Assembly (NCBI GenBank): GCA_004154925.1
Contig: QJNS01000026.1
Location: 310,001 to 374,000 of the forward strand
DNA length: 64,000 bases
Reading direction: 5' to 3'
DNA from: Monosporascus cannonballus
Lineage: Eukaryota > Ascomycota > Sordariomycetes > Xylariales
Part shown: piece by piece, positions 25,301-33,654 of the stretch
Layout: each line of letters begins with the position of its first letter
Numbering within the stretch: position 1 is the first letter of the stretch
Position numbers and translations under genes: made by a program
Notes under the pieces: model-generated
Told to the model about the DNA's origin: nothing
What the model saw: the letters and a program-made list of their open reading frames with translations, nothing else
Database searches by the model: none

Positions 25301-26350
25301 AATTCAAATAACGAATATTGACCTTTTATTATCCGTAAAGCGATAAGTAAACGAAACGTATTTATTAGATTTTAAAGCATTAAAGCGGTAATTAGGTTAA
25401 CAAATCTTAATATAATTTTATAAAGTTAGTGCTAAATACGGGATTTATATATATTAATGCGCAAAACGTATTTATCAGCCGTGTTAAGTTCGAAACCATA
25501 TATAAATGCTATTTAAAATAATAAAATATTTTTTAAATATTTAAAAGATACATATACGGAATTAAACAATGTTTCGAGAAAATAACGTTAGTCTTCAAAT
25601 AATATATAAATATTAATTAAAAGGTATCGATAGTTTAAACGGAATATTAGGATCGGCATTATATGCGTATAGGATTTAAATTAATACAATGTGTAAATAT
25701 ATTAATTAAACACTTTAAATTTAAAAATAAAAAGCTGGTATTTATTTACGTCCGGCTTATAATCAAAGAATATACAAGTTTGTTAAGGTATAAAACATAT
25801 TTTTTAATTAAATATTAATAAATATATAATATATTTCTAGTGTGTTTATTTAAAGCGTAATATAACTAGAAATTAGATGACATTTAAATACCGTTACCGC
25901 ATTTAACAAGGTACTAAAAAAATATAAGTAATAAAAATATTGTTTATTATCGAAATAAGCAAAAATAATGGGAAGATTTAATTAAATAAAAAGGTTTACC
26001 CGCGGAATATAATACGTAAAAGCTCCGAAGGCACTTAAAGTACGAGCCTAAGATATTATAACCTTATAGGAAAAAAGTTAAATACGTATATAAAAGATAG
26101 GACGCCCTAAAGATCGTAAAATAATAACAATTTTATCAGAAACCGGTTACCTAGTATAAAGTTATAGAAAATAACATTAGATAAAATTAAGATATTGAAC
26201 ATAAAATATTAATTATTTAATTATTTTAGCGTTTTTCGTAAATAATTACTTTATTATAACTCGGCTGGAAATTAATCGATTAAGTAATTATAATCTTTTT
26301 GGAAATAAAATGGAAAACGAACGGACACAGAAAAAGAATGCAAAAAAAGT
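22350..26350 (+). pseudogene. E4 pol remnant
   Basis: Plus-strand remnant of RT, RNase H and integrase. A well-kept block at 22378-22430 reads FIGVNGAYIKYYKV and is shared with E7 and E9; it lies where a protease is expected. The best RT piece is 23051-23245, with INFKNAIYRIKIKK and DYIIMPFSFINA, equivalent to DLKDAYHRIRI and YLVMPFGLTNA of live gypsy RTs. The active-site box just after it is lost (reads L-N-S-V). The RNase H region is around 23600-24400 and integrase around 24950-25800. A chromo-like end near 26160-26300 is uncertain. Confidence 0.75.
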
Positions 26351-26447
26351 CGAATTTCTATTTCGAAAATAAAGTTTCGCGTTTAGTTATTAAGCCTTAT
26401 GTTAATTAACTTTTAATAAACGTATTAAAGAAATTAAGATAAAAATA

Positions 26448-26660
26448 TTAGAAAAAAGATCGGAAAATATATAATAGCAAAAGGCAGATAGGTTTGTTAT
26501 TTTTATTAAGCGTAAAACCTAGAAGAAATTTAGGAACGTTGTATTTTTTACGAAAAACAGAGGCTAAATAACGGGAATATAGTTGGTCGTTAATTAGAAA
26601 TAGATTACCGCCTTTAAAACGTTTAACGTACCTAGGCTTAATAATAACCTTATTAGGCAA
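26448..26660 (-). other. Open antisense frame of uncertain meaning in E4
   Basis: A 70-codon open frame, MPNKVIIKPRYVKRFKGG at its start, lies opposite the pol tail. The related reading VIKPIYLKRFKGGNLF is seen in E9 near 53000, and a broken one in E7 near 49600. The sense strand is also fairly open here in all copies (for example NRLPPLKRL), so strand cannot be decided by eye. I list it because it is conserved, not as a confirmed gene. Confidence 0.25.
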
Positions 26661-26944
26661 AGGTTTTTTTTAATTATAATTATTAATAAATATTAAGGTT
26701 TTGTCGAAACGTCGAAAAATAAAGAGGAATATTTATAAAGGGGAATCGCGACCGCGTAAGGATTTTCGAAACTTTTTATTTATAGAAGTATTATAAAATT
26801 ATACTTAATTCAAAATTAATTGTAAAATAATAAGGAAAGATTCAAAATATCTATAATATAATTTAAATTTGCTAATTGATAAAATAATAATAAAACTAAA
26901 TCTGTATAAATATCACGGATAATCGGAAATTTATTTTCGATACG

Positions 26945-27175
26945 AAAGAAAACAATATTTCTTAATAATAATCGCCTTAAAAGAAAATTCGATTTCGTGA
27001 AAAATGTTAATTTGGCGACTAATTACAAATACGTCGTTCTGCGCGGATTTAGTAACAGCAGTACGAACCGTTTTAAGTGTGTCAATTAATTTTTAGTTTT
27101 TGACGGTCAAATAAATAATATTCTAAATAACGCCTTTGAGGCTCACCTGAATTTAAACAGAAATTAAACGGTAAT
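26945..27175 (-). pseudogene. E4 antisense-readable block, conserved in family C
   Basis: In the 3' region between pol and the LTR, the strand opposite gag-pol reads YLTVKN, stop, KLIDTLKTVRTAVTKSAQND, then VFVISRQINIFHEIEFSFKA and IIIKKY. Equivalent readings occur in E7 (50175-49950) and E9 (52455-52690) with conserved LIDEL, a charged middle, RQIDFF-type residues and IIIKKY, and with stops only at Gln-type codons. It could be the C-family counterpart of the family B antisense ORF, but sequence similarity between them is not evident. Moderate to low confidence that this was translated. Confidence 0.42.
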
Positions 27176-27737
27176 ATTAACTATAATAAAAAATAAATAT
27201 TTATTCTGCAACAATTCTTTTAACAATAATTTATTACGACCTAATTTAAAATACCCGAAACATAAATATAAATCGTATAGTAATCGAAATAACGGCATAT
27301 AATATAAATATAATACGGTTTATAACCGCTTATAATACGATTAAGATCCGGTTTATCGTCGGCATTAAAAAGGTAAGGTTTAAAAGATTCCTAATTATTA
27401 CCGGTATAAAAATATTGTTTGTAATGAAATTATTTAAGAAACATAAATATAATAAATAAAAATGAGACGCAAACCGTACGTTAAAAAGTAGAAATAAAGG
27501 CTTGAAAAAATAAAATAAAATAAGGTTAAAAATCGGATAAAATAAAATTTAAACGTAATATAATTACTTATTTAAAGTAATACGTGTTAATTATTACGAT
27601 AATTACGGGTAATATAACATAATTTACGTATTTATATACGGAAACCCTTTGGTTACTTTGCCTAATCCAATTTATAATCGAATTATATTACTGTATTAAT
27701 GTTATTAAGGATTAACAATTTAAAAAAGGGCAATAAT

Positions 27738-27929
27738 AATGAAAATATAGCTTTTACCGGGTTACGGCTAATATCCAACCAGCTATATATCTACGTACCA
27801 GTAAAAATTACCATCTGGCGGCTAATAAGAAAAGCTAAATGGAAATAACTTAATATATTTTTTTGGAATTTGCTTTATGACTGGTCGAAGACCATCTTAT
27901 CTCAGCTTATAACCGTCTATTTTCTTATA
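27738..27929 (+). repeat. E4 3' LTR
   Basis: Begins near aatgaaaatatagc (TGTGAGAATACAGC mutated) and ends tctattttcttata, followed directly by the TSD caaat. Matches the other C LTRs through the accatctggcggctaataag block and the tttatgactggtcgaagacc block. Confidence 0.87.
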
Positions 27930-29209
27930 CAAATAAATCTTCTTTAATTTAGGTTATTATTATAAATCGTTTTTTAATTATCTAAATATTGTTTTAATAA
28001 TAATATAAATATCAAGTAAATTTTTAATAGTTATTGTTTGATGTTTTATTTCTTTATGTAATAAGGTATTTACAGTATTTTTATATTTATATTTAAATCT
28101 GTTTTCGATCTAATATTATGATTTCTTGATTTTTTTATTTCGCTAATTAATATAATATACAATAAATATTTTGTGGTTAGTTTTTTAGTAAATTAACATT
28201 TTGTATACTTATATTAACAATATTCTTATATTTATATCGTAATTCCTAAAGAAGACGGTGCTAAAACGCATTGTTTTGTATCGTCTTGAACTACAATTTT
28301 CGAAATAATTAATATCGCGTTTAATTTCTATTTTTTATTAGCAAAACCTTAACTTTTGACTTCGTAATAGTATAAGAGTTTAATATATAGTTTAATAATA
28401 TTGTAAACCTATGATTAGCGTTCGGTATAATATAATTTCTGCTTATATTTCCATATTTTACTATTATAAAATATTGATATATTCGAAGATTTATATATAA
28501 TATAATAAAGTTATTAACAACTTTTATTCTCGGATTTAGAACCCTTTTCGCAAATCCTTATTAACGCCTTTGGACTTTGTGATTGTACGGCTTTTTAATT
28601 AATATTCTTTTTTACTTTTTTAAGAATTTCTTAAATTCCCCCTATATTTTAGTATATAACGTATTAAGTTATGATATATATCCGTTTTTTTGGCATGTTT
28701 AATCCGTAAATAATCATAATTACTTTTTCTTTTATTAAAAGGCTTTAATTAAATAATTAATTGGTTTACTTATTAAACTATATTATATTATATTAAATAT
28801 ATAATATTTCTTTACTTAATTCTTAAATCAATACTACTTTTTTTAATAATTCTTTTATTTTCTGCTTGTGAAAGAAACATAATTATAAATTTCAGTCCGT
28901 AATAACTTTTCAATAATATTGGTTTACGATATATAAATTTAATCGTTTTGGAAATTAATAATTATATTAATGAATAAAAAAAGAAAAATCTTTTTTAAAC
29001 ATTAGTTTTCTTCCAGCTTACTGTATAAAGTTATTCATTTATCGGTTTTATTTTATAAAATATTAAATTGAAAACATCAATATTATTGTTTATCTACTTA
29101 GCTTTCTCTAGTTGAATTAGAAAAGTTAAATATTTTCTTATATATACGTATAATACGTTAATATATAGAATTTTTGCAATTATTATATACATATTATAAC
29201 CTAGCAAAC

Positions 29210-29416
29210 TGTGAGAATACAGCCCCTATAAGAATAAGGCTGGTAGTCGACCGCCCACCGATCAGCCACCAATCTACTTACTAATATAAATCTACCATCT
29301 AGCAGTTAATAAGAAATGCCAGATAAAAATAACTTAATATATTTATTTTTTAAAATTTGCTTTACGATTGGTCCGAAATCACCTTATCTCAGTTTACAGT
29401 TATCTATTATTTTATA
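29210..29416 (+). repeat. E7 5' LTR
   Basis: Starts TGTGAGAATACAGCCCC and ends tctattattttata. Full-length family C LTR with moderate RIP changes; the inverted repeat reads ccatctagc and gccagataa. The short leader 29417-29474 (atttttactatgaaaggtaa) matches the E4 leader at 20760-20812. Confidence 0.88.
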
Positions 29417-29474
29417 ATTCTTTTATTTTTACTATGAAAGGTAACGTAATAATTATTAAAAGTAAAGGTCGCCG

Positions 29475-29865
29475 TATTACGACCTAACAGGCCTCGGCCT
29501 CAGGAAACAGTCAACAAGGATGACACGGACCACTTCTCAGGTCACGTGACGGGTGCTCAGCAAAGATCTGCTAAGCACGAATAATCAGCACTAAGCAACT
29601 GTTTAGCAAGATTTCGCTAAGTAAAGGTAAACAGAGATAAGCAGTAATTCTAGAACCAAATATAATACGTTTATTATTTCCATAATTTAGATAACTTTAA
29701 TTTATAATATTTATTAATATTAATTATTTATAATATAATATTTATATAATTAATATTAAAAACGTAATTAAGTTACTGTATTATTATAAAGTTCCATAAT
29801 AATTTTATTAATATAAACCCGTACGACTAAGGTTTAATAATTGGTTAAACCTTTTAGCCGTTATA
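29475..29865 (+). repeat. E6 5' LTR
   Basis: Starts TATTACGACCTAACAGGCC and ends agccgttata. The U3 half is unusually G+C-rich for the window and holds an intact cacgtg site and several gctaagca-like 8-mers (29559-29640). The inner half carries the shared family B U5 block (cccgtacgactaaggttta) and is RIP-mutated. Its U3 differs from those of E2 and E5. Confidence 0.85.
29543..29548. promoter_or_regulatory. CACGTG palindrome in E6 5' LTR U3
   Basis: Within aggtcacgtgacgg about 70 bp from the outer LTR end. In the E6 3' LTR the same place reads attacgtaacgg, a pair of symmetric C-to-T and G-to-A changes. Candidate upstream element; role inferred from its conservation in three U3 types. Confidence 0.45.
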
Positions 29866-29957
29866 CGTTATAAGCTTTCATTTAATAATACCGTTAAACT
29901 TTGGGCAATATCGCCGATATTATATTTGCCAGCAAGCAGCTCGAATAGTCCATTTAC
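29866..29957 (+). pseudogene. E6 leader and gag start, left of the DNA transposon
   Basis: Short stretch after the 5' LTR. It matches the gag start of E2 read in sense (ttaataataccgttaaact and caatatcg blocks). The gag ATG region is recognisable by position only. It is cut at 29958 by the TA target of the transposon and resumes at 31827 with atccctaataacccgg. Confidence 0.55.
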
Positions 29958-29959
29958 TA

Positions 29960-30002
29960 GTGTGGGTGACCCACCTTTGGAGTGCACCCACCTTTGGAGA
30001 AC
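29960..30002. repeat. Left terminal inverted repeat of the pogo-like element
   Basis: 43 bp, starting gtgtgggtgacccaccttt. It contains the 10-mer cccacctttg twice (about 17 bp apart), a tandem arrangement suited to two transposase-binding sites. CpA steps are intact here, unlike in the flanks. Confidence 0.88.
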
Positions 30003-30129
30003 ACTCCCTGACCCCCAATAATACTACCCATGCATAAATTTATATACAAAACGCCATATAAAACAATGTAATTAAATATTATAAAGGGTTGCGTATATAT
30101 TTTAATACAGTAGGCGTATTCTTTAATAA

Positions 30130-31620
30130 ATTCTGCTTTTTTAACGCTATTTAAGCCTCGTGATTTTTTATCAGCTTCGTTTGTTATTGCTTAGCTTTCT
30201 TTTGGGCTCTGTAGATATTTTTAATATTAGCGTATAATTCGACCGGCGAAGACTTAACTTTTTTTTTCGCTACCGGCTTTAGTAATTCGTTTTCGTTATA
30301 GATGAGTTGATTTTTTAATCATAAGGCGGTAATAACTTTAACGTTTTAATTTAGCGTTTTGCTTGCTTTTTTTTACAAATATCCAATAAACGCGTTTCGT
30401 ATCGATATTTTTAAATATGAAATGTTAAAATTGTTTTTTTAAATTCTGGCTTTTTTTGGATAAAAAAATGTTTTTCCGTTACGTAGCTTATAAAAGCTTT
30501 TTTCCGTCGGAATAATTAACTTAAGAATATTTAGCTCCGGATGGATTACCTTAAGATTCTTAATAATTTTATTTATATTTAATAGCTAAACCCCTGCGTA
30601 ATGGAAGCCGCTATAAATAATTTTCCATATAATAATATTATTACGCGCGTAAGCGTACGTTTCGATAAAGCGTTGCTTTATCCGGGGCGCGGAAATATCG
30701 TAACTTTGTTATCCTTTCGTCCTTTAACAATCAGCCATTTTTAACGGGGAAAAAACGCTTATATTTAAGAGTTATAATACGTAAATAAAATGCGGCGGCA
30801 GGTAAATTAGTATTACGTTATTGATTTTGCATTCGTATTAAAGCTGAATAAATTCATACGTAACGTATTTATTTATTAAAAGGATCTTTTTGTCGGTTGT
30901 TTTTAAAATTTTCGTTTCCGGAAAATATATTTTGCGAAATTATTGCGAAGCGATTTGGACGCTGCTTTATTCCGAAAGAGACGAATTATATTTCTACGCG
31001 AGGATTATATCAGAAAACCATTATTCCTAAAGTATAATTCCTTTGAAAATAATTATTAGAATTAGCGTTTCGCTTGCCGAAATAATTACTTCGAAGATAA
31101 AAACTTAATTTATTCCTTCAAACGCTTTTAATTCGGCGTAACCTTTAAAAGTGCTGCCCAGAACCTTCCTATTACGGGATTTACCTTTTTGAGCGCCATG
31201 TTTATCTATATTCGTAATCCTTCCTGGCTTAATTTTCTTTTTACGAATAATACGTTCTAGGGCCGTGTAATATTTTTGAAAGGTATTTTCATGGGTATTT
31301 TTTGCTTTAAAAAAATCAAACTGCCTCCTAAATTTCGTTATAATATTAGGATTTCGATATATAAAGCCATTAACCCAGTATTTTTTTAAAGGCTTTTTGT
31401 TTCTATGGTTTTGCAAAACGACTTTAGTAAAACGACGGACCTAAGCCTTATTAGGAATTCGTCCTCTATTTTTTTCGCATATTTATTCCGTTACGAAATT
31501 CTTATTATCCTTTAAAACGCGTTAATAAGGTTTAAGGACTTCTGCATGGTAAAACTGCCGTCTCGGCGTCTCCGAATCGTTATAAAAGAGCTATCTTAAG
31601 CGGTAGCTAAATCTTTAATC
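30130..31620 (-). pseudogene. Fot1/pogo transposase (DDE superfamily), RIP-inactivated
   Basis: Would cut and paste the element by recognising its inverted repeats. On the minus strand the CENP-B-like DNA-binding part is readable near 31500-31370 (VRRFTKVVLQNHRNKKPLKK, YWVNGFIYRNPNI). An open stretch at 31416-31105 follows, with KIKPGRITNIDKHGAQKG holding the first catalytic Asp and a VLGST motif. Further on the frame reads LLINKYVTYEFI, where live relatives have LL-x-DGH, and IYLPPHFIYVL, stop, LLNISVF, where relatives have LQPLDVGVF, so the second and third acidic residues read Asn. The tail includes RNNIIIWKIIYSGFHYAGV. Several RIP stops. Family call firm; product dead. Confidence 0.85.
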
Positions 31621-31781
31621 CTATCGTTATTCCTTATTTCCTTGAGTGACTTAGCAATAAGGTATTTATCGTTAGGACCTATTTTCAAGATCTGATACGA
31701 ATTGCTTCAAAATTGCTTTAATTATTGTTAAGTTACAGTATATTGATGAAGAAGGTTTACATTCGCTAGTGGGGAAAATTC

Positions 31782-31824
31782 GTTTTCCAAAGGTGGGTGC
31801 ACTTCAAAGGTGGGTCACACACAC
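31782..31824. repeat. Right terminal inverted repeat of the pogo-like element
   Basis: Inverted partner of 29960-30002, containing caaaggtggg twice and ending cacacacac before TA. About three differences from the left repeat. Confidence 0.88.
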
Positions 31825-31826
31825 TA

Positions 31827-32600
31827 AATCCCTAATAACCCGGATTTTGAAATAGAATCCTCAAAGGAAAAAAAAAGCCTTGCCTATTTCGCGAAAAAAT
31901 TTTCCGACGCCTGGATGTTATAAACGAACGTATTTTTTAGCTTAAAAAATAATAATAACCTTACGATATCCTTTTAAGCCGCCTATAAAAAGTTTAAGGA
32001 AAAAAGGAAAATTTTCGAAACCGGAAAATCTTTTCGAATAAGCCAGATTATTTAGCTAAATTCTACCAAAGAACTAGGAAAGGTTTTTAAATTTCCTAAG
32101 CCGGAGTTTTTCCATACAATCTCGATTAATCTCTAATTGTTTTTAAATTAATACCAAACTTATTTCGGGTATTTTTCTATTAGATTAATTACGGTTATTA
32201 TACGAATAGAATATGCAATTAGACGATTTACCGAAAATACGATTATTTCGTTCGAACTCGCTATAAGAAAGTATGTTATTTTGCCAATCGAAAACCAAAA
32301 CCTAAAGGTAATATAAATATATAATAAATATAACTACTTTAAGTAAATATTAATAAAGGTTTTTTAAAATAATAAACCAAAAAATAAAAACCGAAATATA
32401 AATCCAGCAATTACGATAAAAGGGATTAATATTTAATTACGGTGGTACGTTAATTTGACTAGCTGTTAAGCTAAATTAGGGACAAAAAACATTAATAACC
32501 AAATTTTTTAACGGTTTAAAAAATATAAAAAAAGCCTTTTAAGCTTAATCGGCTTAATTATTGATCGGATTATATCGTTATAATAATTAAGATTGATAAT
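31827..32600 (+). pseudogene. E6 gag remnant between the DNA transposon and E5
   Basis: Plus-strand continuation of E6 gag. It reads PDFEIESSKEKKSLAYFAKK directly after the transposon, in a lightly mutated stretch, followed by a Lys-rich, capsid-like region. Frames close progressively toward 32600. It is interrupted at 32605 by E5 and continues at 39367. Confidence 0.6.
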
Positions 32601-32605
32601 CGATA

Positions 32606-33008
32606 TATGACGGCTAGGCGGTTTAACCAATTATTAAACCTTAAGTCGACGGGTTTATGTTAGCAGGAGTATCGTGGGAATCTAAGCAATAAATACAGTA
32701 ACGAATTACGTTTCGTAATGCCAAAAATAATAACATTATAATGCAAATATTTGGTATTAATAAGTATTGCAAACTGTAATTATTTAAATTATGGAAATAA
32801 TAAGCGTATATATTTTTTTCCTTAAACTGGATCATTATTAGTAAATTGGTAATCCGGCCTACTGGCTTATTACAAGTGAGTTGGTAATCCGGCTTACTGG
32901 CTTACCACCAATGAGTTGGTGATCCATTACGTGATTTGATCCATATGGTTTTTTTGGCCTTTTCCGTTGTAACCGTTCCTGGAGGCCGTAATTTGTCAAG
33001 TCGTAATA
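32606..33008 (-). repeat. E5 3' LTR
   Basis: Starts TATGACGGCTAGGCGG and ends AAGTCGTAATA. It carries 35 bp tandem units around 32837-32927 with a ggcttaccaccaatgagttg core. More mutated than the 5' LTR; the E-box reads tacgtg. Confidence 0.92.
32837..32927. repeat. 35 bp tandem repeat in E5 3' LTR U3
   Basis: About two and a half units of 35 bp (ggcttactggcttaccacc with ttggtgatcc). Each unit contains a small inverted repeat, cttac-cacca-gtaag in the unmutated form. Matches 39182-39275, 405-475 and 57835-57935. Confidence 0.82.
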
Positions 33009-33173
33009 CGATTTCCCTTTTCCCAAAATCTTGCCCTTAAGATATTTTTTTTCCTGGTAAGTTTTTTTATATACCTTTAATATATCTTCCGGTATATCCA
33101 AACGTCGTTTTCGCAAATCCGAATAGCAATTTGCCTTAGTTAATTTAATTAAATTCAAAAATTTTAACGCCAT
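32859..33173 (-). pseudogene. E5 sense 3' ORF, reading into the LTR
   Basis: Open frame of 104 codons on the gag-pol strand, downstream of pol. It starts MALKFLNLIKLTKANCYSDL, then RKRRLDIPEDILKVYKKTYQ and GKGKSYYDLTNYGLQ, and runs into the LTR tandem repeats. The first 60 codons lie in unique internal sequence and are conserved in E10 (57940-58189, same order NLIKLTKANRYSDLRK, LNIPEDILKV, SYYDL) and at its C-terminal end in E6 (KKKSYYDLTG). The start is 43 bp from the opposite-strand accessory ORF, so the two diverge. It could be a true small protein or a conserved leader of the antisense transcript. No known domain recognised. Confidence 0.45.
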
Positions 33174-33216
33174 ATTTTGTTCTTTTTATTTTGTTTAACA
33201 ATTTAATTATTAAATA

Positions 33217-33651
33217 ATAAATCGGGGTTTTCGTTATAAGGAATATGTTCGTCGAGGTCGTTCGTATAACGGAACAAAAATCCCTATTTCCATAATTAAT
33301 CGCTATATCGCAAAATCGAAAAAATTAAAAGAAAAAAAATTAACGGCCGAAAAATCTTTATCCGAAACTTTTGCGCGTTTTTTTTATATACGTCGTTAAC
33401 GTTAATACCATCAATCTTAAGGTGCGAAATTTGTTAATCGTACCCTTTAATTTTTAGATAATTTTAATAACTTTATACAGTTGGAATCGAAATCCGTAAT
33501 TACGGTTCAGCTCTTAAAAAAGGTAAATGTTATTAATTGGAATATGGTGGATTAAAGGTTTCCTTTTATAAATTTCGTAAATTGGGATGCTATTATTTCG
33601 GGTAGTTCTGCCGTTATTAATAAAAGTTCTTTAATAAGCGTTAGGCGTTAA
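33217..33651 (+). pseudogene. E5 antisense accessory ORF
   Basis: Opposite strand to gag-pol, between pol and the 3' LTR. Reads GFRYKEYVRRGRSYNGT, where E10 has Cys at both Tyr positions (KECDRRG, SCDGTEV), then KIPISIINRYIAKSKKLKEK, KKLTAEKSLSETFARFF, then after a frameshift GAKFVNRTL, stop, FLDNFNNFIQLESKSV and NVINWNMVD, stop, RFPFINFVNWDAIISGSS. The start codon reads ATA. It matches E10 almost residue for residue apart from RIP-type changes. Similar Cys-pair, coiled-coil and Asp-Trp-Asn order as in E2, E3 and E6. Probably a lost DNA- or nucleic-acid-binding accessory protein; function unproven. Confidence 0.7.
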
Positions 33652-33654
33652 TAA

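Larger units (their letters stand above)
20558..27929 (+). mobile_element. E4: complete family C Ty3/gypsy element, 7.4 kb
   Basis: Plus-strand element bounded by 195 and about 192 bp LTRs and a perfect target duplication caaat (20553-20557 and 27930-27934). Order: 5' LTR, gag with a mutated zinc knuckle, pol (RT, RNase H, integrase), then about 1.4 kb with no typical gypsy domain, then the 3' LTR. It is heavily RIP-mutated throughout, LTRs included. It is inserted in E11. It is the only family C copy in the window without an inner insertion, so it serves as the template for reading E7 and E9. Confidence 0.92.
20100..29191 (-). mobile_element. E11: family B gypsy remnant split by E4 and E8
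   Basis: From about 20125 to 20557 the sequence follows the RT-upstream part of E2 (7350-7790), including the shared ttaattttaataagattata block. After the E4 insertion, 27935-29186 continues with the E2 equivalent of about 7800-9030, through the protease region toward gag. It is minus-oriented. It then stops at 29191 where the E8 LTR begins. Its left end is not recognisable, and its 5' part should lie beyond the right edge. No usable frame remains. Confidence 0.65.
29960..31824 (-). mobile_element. Fot1/pogo-type (Tc1/mariner superfamily) DNA transposon, 1865 bp
   Basis: Bounded by 43 bp terminal inverted repeats, gtgtgggtgacccacctttg at the left and its complement caaaggtgggtcacacacac at the right, with about three mismatches. 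Flanked by the dinucleotide TA on both sides (29958-29959, 31825-31826), the target used by this superfamily. It has a single transposase remnant on the minus strand. Its length is typical of Fot1-like fungal elements. It is inserted in the 5' gag region of E6. The ends are almost free of RIP while the body is mutated. Confidence 0.9.

Noticed and set aside
29960..31824. CRISPR-like or tandem-repeat reading of the doubled cccacctttg motifs
   Set aside because: The repeats occur only within the two inverted ends of the DNA transposon, with no array or spacers.
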